DNA of 55,214 nucleotides, from the IMG/VR virus record IMGVR_UViG_3300040960_000562, positions 1 to 55,214 of that record, one strand, 5' to 3'. The notes under the pieces were generated by a model. The model had not been told where the DNA came from, ran no database searches, and was given only the letters and a program-made list of their open reading frames with translations. Below, in pieces: positions 48,457 through 54,167 of the stretch. This DNA comes from a virus. The position numbers and the translations under genes were made by a program. The first letter of the stretch is position 1. The number at the start of each line of letters is the position of its first letter.

Positions 48457-48649
48457 CATCTGCGAAGTTTGGCACCCACCACACTTGACATTCTTCACCA
48501 TCAAACCACTCACCAAACTCCTCAAAGACTGCACGACAGTTATCTTCTTCGTCCGCCTCAGCAAAACATTCACACAGTCGGAACATATCCTCACTGATAC
48601 TATCAATGAGTTCCATACGGTCGTCCATCGTCATTTCGGAGTTGTTCAT
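48449..48649 (-). CDS. Small acidic protein
   Basis: This 66-residue protein reads MNNSEMTMDDRMELIDSISE, DMFRLCECFAEADEEDNCRA, VFEEFGEWFDGEECQVWWVP. Very acidic with three Cys residues and a Trp-rich end. No family recognised. It starts 2 nt from the stop of the gene above. Confidence 0.75.
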   Translation of the reverse strand: MNNSEMTMDDRMELIDSISEDMFRLCECFAEADEEDNCRAVFEEFGEWFDGEECQVWWVPNFADVV

Positions 48650-48650
48650 G

Positions 48651-48791
48651 TCAGTAAGTCAGTGAAGAGGACAGTTTTTCGTGAATTGAAACTAAGTCAA
48701 AGACATGATGTTCTGACTCAGATAAGTCTTGCGACTCAAGAAGTTGCAGGAGAATCTGTATCTCCTTCTGCGAAAGTTCCAAGGTTTCCAT
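48651..48791 (-). CDS. 46-residue helical mini-protein
   Basis: Frame from ATG 48791, overlapping the upstream stop as ATGA: METLELSQKEIQILLQLLES, QDLSESEHHVFDLVSIHEKL. The LxxKEIxxLLxxLE pattern is common among small phage proteins. Function unknown. Confidence 0.75.
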   Translation of the reverse strand: METLELSQKEIQILLQLLESQDLSESEHHVFDLVSIHEKLSSSLTY

Positions 48792-49027
48792 CACTCAACG
48801 GGCATCAAACCCTCTAGCACTTCCTCATCATAGAGGTCAATAACCTCTTCCTTAATATCTTCTTCAGTACAGTCTTTGTATGCGTCCATCAACATATCAA
48901 AGCACATTTGACACAGACTGTCCATGTCCATACCGTCAATGATCATGTTAGCGTAGTTCTCTTTCAGTTGGAGAAGTTCGGAGTCGTTCATGATGTTAGG
49001 GTCAGTAGGAAAAGAAACGAAAGACAT
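48791..49027 (-). CDS. Conserved small acidic protein
   Basis: This 78-residue protein starts at ATG 49027, fixed by an ATGA overlap with the 43-residue gene. It reads MSFVSFPTDPNIMNDSELLQ, LKENYANMIIDGMDMDSLCQ and ends LYDEEVLEGLMPVE. The MNDSELLQLKENY core starting at codon 13 resembles other cyanophage proteins, so ATG 48991 is an alternative. Function unknown. Confidence 0.8.
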   Translation of the reverse strand: MSFVSFPTDPNIMNDSELLQLKENYANMIIDGMDMDSLCQMCFDMLMDAYKDCTEEDIKEEVIDLYDEEVLEGLMPVE

Positions 49028-49158
49028 CAGTAGTCGTAGTTACCGTTCAGATACTCATTCATGTCGAACTTTTTGTCAGAGTCTAAGTCCTGCATCTCAG
49101 GAATGTCAAAGATCTCACCAGGAGCGTCAGCGATCTCAGTGAAGAACTCATCAAACAT
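49027..49158 (-). CDS. Conserved 43-residue acidic protein
   Basis: Starts at ATG 49158: MFDEFFTEIADAPGEIFDIP, EMQDLDSDKKFDMNEYLNGN, YDY. The DIPE(M/L)Q.LDSD(K/R)KFD(M/L)N(E/D)YLNGNYDY pattern is a recognised cyanophage mini-protein. It is first in a coupled run of mini-genes and is controlled by a dyad-type promoter. Confidence 0.82.
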   Translation of the reverse strand: MFDEFFTEIADAPGEIFDIPEMQDLDSDKKFDMNEYLNGNYDY

Positions 49159-49183
49159 GGTTGTCTCCGTTGGTTACTTAAGT

Positions 49184-49242
49184 AGTATAGGGCGTCTGGA
49201 GCACCTTGGAAGCGGTACTGTGCCAGTTCCTCAACTGGTCTG
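49184..49242 (-). promoter_or_regulatory. Dyad-type promoter for gene at 49158
   Basis: CCCTATACT at 49192-49184. Dyad CAGACCA-N10-TGGCACA at 49242-49219; inner arms CCAGTT-GAGG-AACTGG are perfect. Spacing from TGGCACA to CCCTATACT is 26 bp. Confidence 0.75.
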
Positions 49243-50136
49243 GAACCGACTGTTCTGGAAGTTGGCGCGACTGAACGCCTCCCGCTGGACTAATTTGAAC
49301 ATGCCGAACTCATTGGCATAAACATAACCCTCAGCATCAATACGATCGAAACCTACATACGCAGCAGGTCCATTATTGCGACAAAGTGACAAACAGTCAT
49401 CCTTAATTGACTTGACAAGTTTCCACAAACGAATTAGGTTGCGGTCGCAGTCGCAGGCGATGGTCAGTGCCTCCTCGTCCAGTTCGGCACCCACTTTTAC
49501 GAAAGTGTTAAATACCTTCTTCATTTCGCGTGCTTTCTTATCACTCACGAACTCACAGGTTGTTGACATTTGCTTGGCAAACATCACAATGTCCATTACA
49601 TCATCAAACTTGTCAGAACCATATGCGATCCATGCCTGAGGTTTGACAAACTTACAGTGATGAGTATCAGTCAGAGTGAAGTCCAATGGGCGAGCAACTG
49701 CATTGCGAAGATCATCCTCAGCATCATAATATGTGTGTGGTGCGACAATGATAGTCTCACGAATCACACTGGGGAAGACATAGGAAATGGTGTTAGGTTG
49801 ATACTCATCGCTACCACCAACACCGATAAAGTCACCCTGCAAAATCCACGGAGAGCGTGGCAGATAGTCATAGCAAAGGTGAAGAATCTCTGCTACTGGA
49901 CCTTCATGGTTAGCATCAATATCCTCATGCGACTCATTAATTTTGATCTTTACTTTGTTGAATACACTCTTAGTTCCTACGAAAAAGTTACCAGTCGCAG
50001 GGTTGCGTCCCCACACAATAGCAGGAGCACCATCAATCTTCAGACTCAACTTACCGTCAGTGACAAACCAGTTCAGTGCCGAAAGGTCACCAGTCAGAAT
50101 AGAATCTTCGGGGTGTTCGATGTGAGTGTTTTGCAT
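49231..50136 (-). CDS. KxDG-motif protein, probable covalent nucleotidyltransferase
   Basis: This 301-residue protein reads MQNTHIEHPEDSILTGDLSA near the start and carries SLKIDGAPAIVWG (KIDG at 33-36), the pattern of the adenylated lysine in DNA/RNA ligases and capping enzymes. Near the C-terminus DAEGYVYANEFGMFKLVQRE (about 264-283) resembles ligase motifs IV (EGxV) and V (KxV). Other conserved-looking parts are ILQGDFIGVGGSDEYQPNTI and SVIRETIIVAPHTYY. I know the family as an uncharacterised one from marine phages (DUF6267-like). The ligase link is inference. ATG 50136 is coupled to the preceding gene by ATGA. Confidence 0.8.
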   Translation of the reverse strand: MQNTHIEHPEDSILTGDLSALNWFVTDGKLSLKIDGAPAIVWGRNPATGNFFVGTKSVFNKVKIKINESHEDIDANHEGPVAEILHLCYDYLPRSPWILQGDFIGVGGSDEYQPNTISYVFPSVIRETIIVAPHTYYDAEDDLRNAVARPLDFTLTDTHHCKFVKPQAWIAYGSDKFDDVMDIVMFAKQMSTTCEFVSDKKAREMKKVFNTFVKVGAELDEEALTIACDCDRNLIRLWKLVKSIKDDCLSLCRNNGPAAYVGFDRIDAEGYVYANEFGMFKLVQREAFSRANFQNSRFQTS

Positions 50137-50276
50137 CAGAATAACTCCAGTTGAGCAAACATTAGGTGGTCGTCACAACTATCAGAGTCGTGAAGGTCAA
50201 GCATATCAGTGTCAACATGCTTGACCAGTTTGCTGAAAAGAAAGTCAACAAACTCTCGGTTTTCTTGAGTAATCAT
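50136..50276 (-). CDS. 46-residue acidic mini-protein
   Basis: Frame from ATG 50276, joined to both neighbours by ATGA overlaps. It reads MITQENREFVDFLFSKLVKH, VDTDMLDLHDSDSCDDHLMF, AQLELF. Helical start, Asp/His-rich end. The VDTDMxDLHxxDDCDxH pattern could bind metal. Function unknown. Confidence 0.78.
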   Translation of the reverse strand: MITQENREFVDFLFSKLVKHVDTDMLDLHDSDSCDDHLMFAQLELF

Positions 50277-50434
50277 CACCAGCGGAGGTAAGTGTGGTCA
50301 GGATAGATGCCCATTTCTTCACAACGGCACTCATAAGCAATACGCTTGAGCAACTCCATGTCCATGTCTTCAATCTCATCCAGAATAGTGTGACGGATTT
50401 GAGCGGTTTGAGTGTCGTCAGAAACGAGTGCCAT
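50276..50434 (-). CDS. 52-residue mini-protein
   Basis: Frame from ATG 50434 preceded by AGGAGA. It reads MALVSDDTQTAQIRHTILDE, IEDMDMELLKRIAYECRCEE, MGIYPDHTYLRW. Acidic and helical with two Cys. First gene of a coupled set with the 46-residue and KxDG genes, so the three are probably co-translated. Dyad-type promoter at 50458-50517. Confidence 0.78.
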   Translation of the reverse strand: MALVSDDTQTAQIRHTILDEIEDMDMELLKRIAYECRCEEMGIYPDHTYLRW

Positions 50435-50457
50435 TGGTCTCCTGCGTTGATGAACTT

Positions 50458-50517
50458 AGTATAGGGCACTCCAGGCGCTGCTGAGTGCCGTTGTGTGCCA
50501 CTTCTCAGACTGGCACA
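50458..50517 (-). promoter_or_regulatory. Dyad-type promoter for the 50434 operon
   Basis: CCCTATACT at 50466-50458, leader AAGTTCATCAACGC, then AGGAGA. Dyad TGTGCCA-N10-TGGCACA at 50517-50494 (perfect 7-bp arms), spacing 27 bp to CCCTATACT. The dyad overlaps the stop of the upstream gene. Confidence 0.8.
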
Positions 50518-50756
50518 GACTGTTGGAAATACAAACCAGTGCGCTTCATCATATCAATCAAAGCACTCTGAATGTCTTCCATTTCTTCACGCTCATCATC
50601 TTCCATTTCTTCGACAAAGTAGAATACATCAAACTCATTAAAGTTCACACTACCATCAGACTTAATGGGAGCATAGAACAACTCACCCTCAGTGCAGATA
50701 GTATAAACACAACCGTGATTCTCAACAGTCAGGAACACACCAGTGAAGTTGGTCAT
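50505..50756 (-). CDS. Small acidic protein
   Basis: This 83-residue protein reads MTNFTGVFLTVENHGCVYTI, CTEGELFYAPIKSDGSVNFN, EFDVFYFVEEMEDDEREEME, ending in a helix and QQSVPV. A beta-rich first half and a very acidic helix. The type is familiar from cyanophages. Function unknown. No dyad upstream; a TACAAT overlaps the start codon. Confidence 0.8.
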   Translation of the reverse strand: MTNFTGVFLTVENHGCVYTICTEGELFYAPIKSDGSVNFNEFDVFYFVEEMEDDEREEMEDIQSALIDMMKRTGLYFQQSVPV

Positions 50757-50795
50757 TGTAGGAAATGCGGAGGTTTTGATGAGGGAAATGTGGAC

Positions 50796-51032
50796 TCAGC
50801 AGTAGACAGGAGAGTAGTCTTTGCCCTGGTACTCTTCCAGGTTAAAGTCAACAACCTCTGCACCGTTGGCAATATACTGACGAATGTCGTAGAGAGCGTC
50901 AGACTTAACACGGGTGGTGAAAGAAGTCATCTCAGTCTCTTCACCCTTGTGCCAGATGACACGCTTAACGAAACGCTTGCCGCTGCCCACGGGAAAGAAG
51001 TCAACGGTGGTGGCGGAGGTTTGGAGTTGCAT
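50796..51032 (-). CDS. Small hypothetical protein
   Basis: This 78-residue protein starts at ATG 51032 (MQLQTSATTVDFFPVGSGKR), continues FVKRVIWHKGEETEMTSFTT and ends VVDFNLEEYQGKDYSPVYC. The open frame further upstream runs through the promoter and is not coding. Beta-rich. Function unknown. Confidence 0.75.
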   Translation of the reverse strand: MQLQTSATTVDFFPVGSGKRFVKRVIWHKGEETEMTSFTTRVKSDALYDIRQYIANGAEVVDFNLEEYQGKDYSPVYC

Positions 51033-51056
51033 TGGGCGTCTTGCGTTGATGAACTT

Positions 51057-51115
51057 AGTATAGGGTAGAATGGGGCGTTCAGAACGACCCCTGTGCCACT
51101 TGCTCAAGCGGCACA
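51057..51115 (-). promoter_or_regulatory. Dyad-type promoter for gene at 51032
   Basis: CCCTATACT at 51065-51057 with the same AAGTTCATCAACGC leader as at 50434. Dyad TGTGCCG-N10-TGGCACA at 51115-51092 (inner CTT/AAG also pairs), spacing 26 bp. The dyad lies inside the end of the upstream coding region. Confidence 0.8.
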
Positions 51116-51291
51116 CGCTTGACCTCCAGGCGCTTCCAACCACGAATCTCACGGATACCATTGACCACCTGATTCACCACGTTGTTGTGCTGACGGTTCA
51201 GACCACGGATGCTCTTAGTAGCAGGGCGAGTGATGTAGAAGATGCTGGTGGTGTTGTCGCTGTTGTCGATGGAGACTTCGTAAGCGTTCAT
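51079..51291 (-). CDS. Small basic protein
   Basis: This 70-residue protein reads MNAYEVSIDNSDNTTSIFYI, TRPATKSIRGLNRQHNNVVN, QVVNGIREIRGWKRLEVKRV. Beta strands flank a helical centre; basic overall. No family recognised. Confidence 0.75.
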   Translation of the reverse strand: MNAYEVSIDNSDNTTSIFYITRPATKSIRGLNRQHNNVVNQVVNGIREIRGWKRLEVKRVPLEQVAQGSF

Positions 51292-51317
51292 CGGGTGGTT
51301 CCCTTGACTACCTTAGT

Positions 51318-51376
51318 AGTATAGGGCATCCAGAAGGCGCTACAAGGCGAGGTGTGCCACCTCTTTGACTGGCACA
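51318..51376 (-). promoter_or_regulatory. Dyad-type promoter for gene at 51291
   Basis: CCCTATACT at 51326-51318. Dyad TGTGCCA-N10-TGGCACA at 51376-51353 (perfect 7-bp arms), spacing 26 bp. The dyad lies in the 3' end of the Dam gene. Confidence 0.8.
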
Positions 51377-52212
51377 TAGTTTGTCACCAGAACCTCACTC
51401 ACGTCCAGCGTAGAGGTGCCTCTGCCTGCTGTATATTTTGCTTCCATCTCAATGATATTACATCCAACAAAGTTGCGCTCATAAAAACCATCGTGGATGT
51501 CTTTATTAGAGTACCCAAACTTACATCCAGAACCTGTAAGATAGTTTGCTAGTCTAACTTGGTCTTCCTCAGTAAAACCACCTTGATACAACACAACGCT
51601 GTCACGATACGGTGGGTCAGCATACAACCAGTCACCTTCTTGTGGTTGATGAGCAGCAAAGTCTCCAGTGGTGATAGTTGCTCGCTTCAGAAACTCTGCC
51701 ACAGTAAAGATCTTTTGACGGTCAAAGAACGCCTGCTTTTGTAGACATGTACCAGGAGGAGTTGAGTACCTACCATTACATTTAATGTATGCTTTCCACA
51801 TACCATTGAAGTTCACTTGTAGCATGAACATTAACAACGAAGACAGATAAACATCAGACTTACTCTCATGATCATGACAGTAAATCTCACGCAGTTCGTA
51901 ATAGTATTTCTTGCGTTCTTCAGGAGTCAGAGTCAACCACTTGCTCACACATTCCTGCCACCCATCAACAACATCATTGGTATGATTTGCCAGAGTAGAA
52001 TACAACAGAGTCAGTTCACCATTCCAGTCGTTGATAACAAACTCTTTCTTGGGATAATGTTCAAATACCCACAGAGAGTTAGTGAGACCACCAGCGAACA
52101 GATCGACAAAGCGAGTGAAGTTTTCTTGTGGAAAGAAGTGCGATTGATACTGCTGCATCATCCGCTGTTTAGAACCAGTCCACTTAAACAACGGTTGAAT
52201 CTTTGTCTTCAT
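51340..52212 (-). CDS. dam: DNA adenine methyltransferase, D12 class
   Basis: This 290-residue protein has all landmarks of Dam-type N6-adenine methyltransferases. PLFKWTGSKQRMM near residue 7 is motif X. FVDLFAGGLTNSLWVFEHYP (35-54) is the SAM-binding motif I, and VINDWNGELTLLYSTLAN is motif II. YADPPYRDSVVLYQGGFTEE has the catalytic DPPY at 199-202, followed by CKFGYSNKD. T4 and T2 encode a related enzyme that methylates GATC. Here it adjoins nuclease-like and second methylase genes, so it may protect phage DNA against the island's own nuclease or host enzymes. Promoter TGGTATAAT lies 22 nt upstream. Confidence 0.93.
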   Translation of the reverse strand: MKTKIQPLFKWTGSKQRMMQQYQSHFFPQENFTRFVDLFAGGLTNSLWVFEHYPKKEFVINDWNGELTLLYSTLANHTNDVVDGWQECVSKWLTLTPEERKKYYYELREIYCHDHESKSDVYLSSLLMFMLQVNFNGMWKAYIKCNGRYSTPPGTCLQKQAFFDRQKIFTVAEFLKRATITTGDFAAHQPQEGDWLYADPPYRDSVVLYQGGFTEEDQVRLANYLTGSGCKFGYSNKDIHDGFYERNFVGCNIIEMEAKYTAGRGTSTLDVSEVLVTNYVPVKEVAHLAL

Positions 52213-52233
52213 GTTTGCACCAAGAATTGATAG

Positions 52234-52252
52234 ATTATACCACGAATGGTAT
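52234..52252 (-). promoter_or_regulatory. Promoter overlapping a hairpin, upstream of Dam
   Basis: TGGTATAAT extended -10 with the perfect stem ATACCA-TTCG-TGGTAT (52252-52237) reaching into the TATAAT box on the minus strand. Confidence 0.55.
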
Positions 52253-52755
52253 CAGTTTGCAACCTCAACCAACAACTCTTTAGTGAGCATACTAAAGGGG
52301 AGAACATGAACATTCTCATGAATATCACCACGTTGCTGGGATTTCAACAACTTCTTGGTGAATAGTTTAGTACACTTATCAGTTTCTTTCTTACCTTCGG
52401 TGATGTAAAGTACGGTACGCTCACCATAGCAACTATCACGAAGTTTCTCCAAGTCGAAGAACACTTTCTCCTCAGTAGTGCCGCTCTTATCTCCACCCTT
52501 CAGTTCCAGGATGGCATCAAGTTCGGGGCAATATCCATCAGCAAGGAAATACTTAAACCCACATTCTGCATACTCTTCGGGTACATCGTGTTTGATAGTA
52601 CCAACGTAAGGAATACCAAGTTTCTCACATTCTTTCTTGGTTTTCACAAATGTGAAACCATTAGAGGTGAAGAACTCTCGTAACATTAACTCACGTTGTT
52701 GTCCAGAACGTGCAGCACCGTGAGCATCGGAGTTAGTTTGGTTCTCGTAAGTCAT
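52252..52755 (-). CDS. PD-(D/E)XK nuclease, restriction-enzyme-like
   Basis: This 167-residue protein has the core YFLADGYCPELDAILELKGG (residues 69-88), with Asp80, Glu84 and Lys86 as the likely PD-(D/E)XK triad. DKSGTTEEKVFFDLEKLRDS follows, a sequence I associate with small type II restriction enzymes (GTTEEK..FDLEK). The remaining sequence alternates beta and alpha as expected for that fold. Placed between Dam and the split methyltransferase, it is probably the endonuclease of a modification system or a free-standing phage nuclease. Cognate site unknown. Dyad-type promoter upstream. Confidence 0.8.
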   Translation of the reverse strand: MTYENQTNSDAHGAARSGQQRELMLREFFTSNGFTFVKTKKECEKLGIPYVGTIKHDVPEEYAECGFKYFLADGYCPELDAILELKGGDKSGTTEEKVFFDLEKLRDSCYGERTVLYITEGKKETDKCTKLFTKKLLKSQQRGDIHENVHVLPFSMLTKELLVEVAN

Positions 52756-52776
52756 TGTACTTTAGAATACTTTGTC

Positions 52777-52834
52777 ATTATAGCACCCACACCAAACAGT
52801 CTGGGGAAGGTGATCCAGTTCCCTAACTGTCCAT
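52777..52834 (-). promoter_or_regulatory. Dyad-type promoter for the nuclease gene
   Basis: TGCTATAAT with -10 box TATAAT at 52782-52777. Dyad ATGGACA-N10-TGGATCA at 52834-52811, ending 28 bp upstream; inner arms CAGTT-AGGG-AACTG pair perfectly. The dyad spans the stop of the upstream gene. Confidence 0.68.
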
Positions 52835-53308
52835 TTCGAGAGCACTGAATACAGTAGTCTGTGCTAGGAATAGAAATTTCATCATATCATATTCTTCCTC
52901 CGTTTGTTTGTCCAGTCTCTTATTCGGTTCCAGACTATTTCCCATTAAGATTGTTCCACCACCCAATCTTTTCTTACATAGGTCTACATTATCTCTCATA
53001 ATGTCCACACCATATAAGTCTTTAAGTGCATTCTCTTCACTCATACCATGAGCAAATACTTTCACCCATTTTATTGCTGTTAGAAACTGTCCATCTCCAC
53101 AGGCAGGATCAAGAACAGTTTTACCAGGAGCATAATCATTCAGGTCAGACTTCTGAAGTATTCTGATAACCAGATCTGTTGGTGTGAAGACTTCGGCAGT
53201 TACTTTTACACGGTATTCGTCACGGTTGATCTCACCCATGTAAGCATGATCATTCATGCGTTCAGTAACTTTATCCCACATACTTCTCAACATATTTTCT
53301 TTCATCAT
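52823..53308 (-). CDS. SAM-binding half of a split N6-adenine methyltransferase
   Basis: This 161-residue protein contains VKVTAEVFTPTDLVIRIL (about 34-51, motif X region) and TVLDPACGDGQFLTAIKWVK (64-83, motif I). DLYGVDIMRDNVDLCKKRLG is motif II and GTILMGNSLEPNKRL is motif III. It ends soon after without motif IV (NPPF). In HsdM/Eco57I-type enzymes NPPF normally follows directly, but here it is the first motif of the separate gene at 53271-54167, transcribed just before. The two products probably assemble into one active enzyme. The start may be ATG 53308 or 53305; the overlap with the other half is 38 nt. Confidence 0.82.
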   Translation of the reverse strand: MMKENMLRSMWDKVTERMNDHAYMGEINRDEYRVKVTAEVFTPTDLVIRILQKSDLNDYAPGKTVLDPACGDGQFLTAIKWVKVFAHGMSEENALKDLYGVDIMRDNVDLCKKRLGGGTILMGNSLEPNKRLDKQTEEEYDMMKFLFLAQTTVFSALEMDS

Positions 53309-54167
53309 CTGTCAACCCAAACAGCAAATATATCTCACCATCAGACATTTTACAACCAGTTGGTAGATTTGGCAATGCACAAAACACCTTTTCATTACCA
53401 AACCCAGACCACTTAGCAGTAGACAAAATATATCGTATCAACTTACTATTAAGGTTGTGTACTAAGTTCTCACCACATTCATCAGATAAAACTGGCACAT
53501 AATATACCATATCAGTTCCACCAAGAGTACCATTATCGTAGAATGGTTTAGTATATCCACTCCGCGACCACATAACCTTTTTCTTATCTGCCCACTCTTG
53601 CCTTATCTTAGAATACCAAATCTGTTTGTTTGTATGTAAGATAGGGTGAATGAACTCATCTCTCTTTGTTTTGCTGAGAATGTCAGTCTTTTTTAGAATG
53701 TTGACATTGTGACAAGTCACATAGTCATATCTTACATCAAGTCTGTCTTTACAGTTAAAGATTACCTTACGGTGAATAGACAGCGACTCCTCACATACAT
53801 CAGATGGTAAGTAAAAGACAGAACTATCAATTTTTTGGTGAAACGTTCCTGTCTGTGTTACAATTTCAGTTTTTTCGTCATCGGACTGGTTACGGATCAT
53901 ATAGTCCGCGAACGTGCTCCCAACCTTCGGGAAATAGGTTTTTGTATCTAAGTGTAAAAACTTTACCGCCTTAGACTGAAATATCTTAAGGATCTTATTT
54001 GATGGTGATAGAAAACTACTAGGAGAAACCTGAAGGAGAACTCCTCCAGGTTTTAACCAGTCACTGAATACTTTTTGTGTGAAGTCGATCCACAACTTGT
54101 GCTGAGTCTTCTTTTTGTTTGTAGAATCCTGAAATGGTGGATTCGTCGCTATCACATCAAACTGCAT
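53271..54167 (-). CDS. Catalytic/target-recognition half of a split N6-adenine methyltransferase
   Basis: This 298-residue protein starts at ATG 54167 with MQFDVIATNPPFQDSTNKKK: the catalytic NPPF motif IV comes at residues 9-12, with nothing before the beta strand leading into it. It continues LKPGGVLLQVSPSSFLSPSN, FPKVGSTFADYMIRN and a C-terminal domain resembling a target recognition domain (VMWSRSGYTKPFYDNGTLGG, KWSGFGNEKVFCALPNLPTG). It lacks the SAM-binding motif I, which is on the next gene. Coupled to the upstream nuclease-like gene by an ATGA overlap. Confidence 0.85.
   Translation of the reverse strand: MQFDVIATNPPFQDSTNKKKTQHKLWIDFTQKVFSDWLKPGGVLLQVSPSSFLSPSNKILKIFQSKAVKFLHLDTKTYFPKVGSTFADYMIRNQSDDEKTEIVTQTGTFHQKIDSSVFYLPSDVCEESLSIHRKVIFNCKDRLDVRYDYVTCHNVNILKKTDILSKTKRDEFIHPILHTNKQIWYSKIRQEWADKKKVMWSRSGYTKPFYDNGTLGGTDMVYYVPVLSDECGENLVHNLNSKLIRYILSTAKWSGFGNEKVFCALPNLPTGCKMSDGEIYLLFGLTDDERKYVEKYVG

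Noticed and set aside
49570-50154. Plus-strand open frame of 194 codons
   Set aside because: Antisense to the conserved KxDG protein gene; no ribosome site and no recognisable protein pattern.
42655-52834. Reading the eleven dyads simply as intrinsic terminators
   Set aside because: They lack T runs, sit at varied positions relative to stop codons, yet keep 28-31 bp to the downstream -10; real terminators in this window (14949, 43246, 45417) have T runs.
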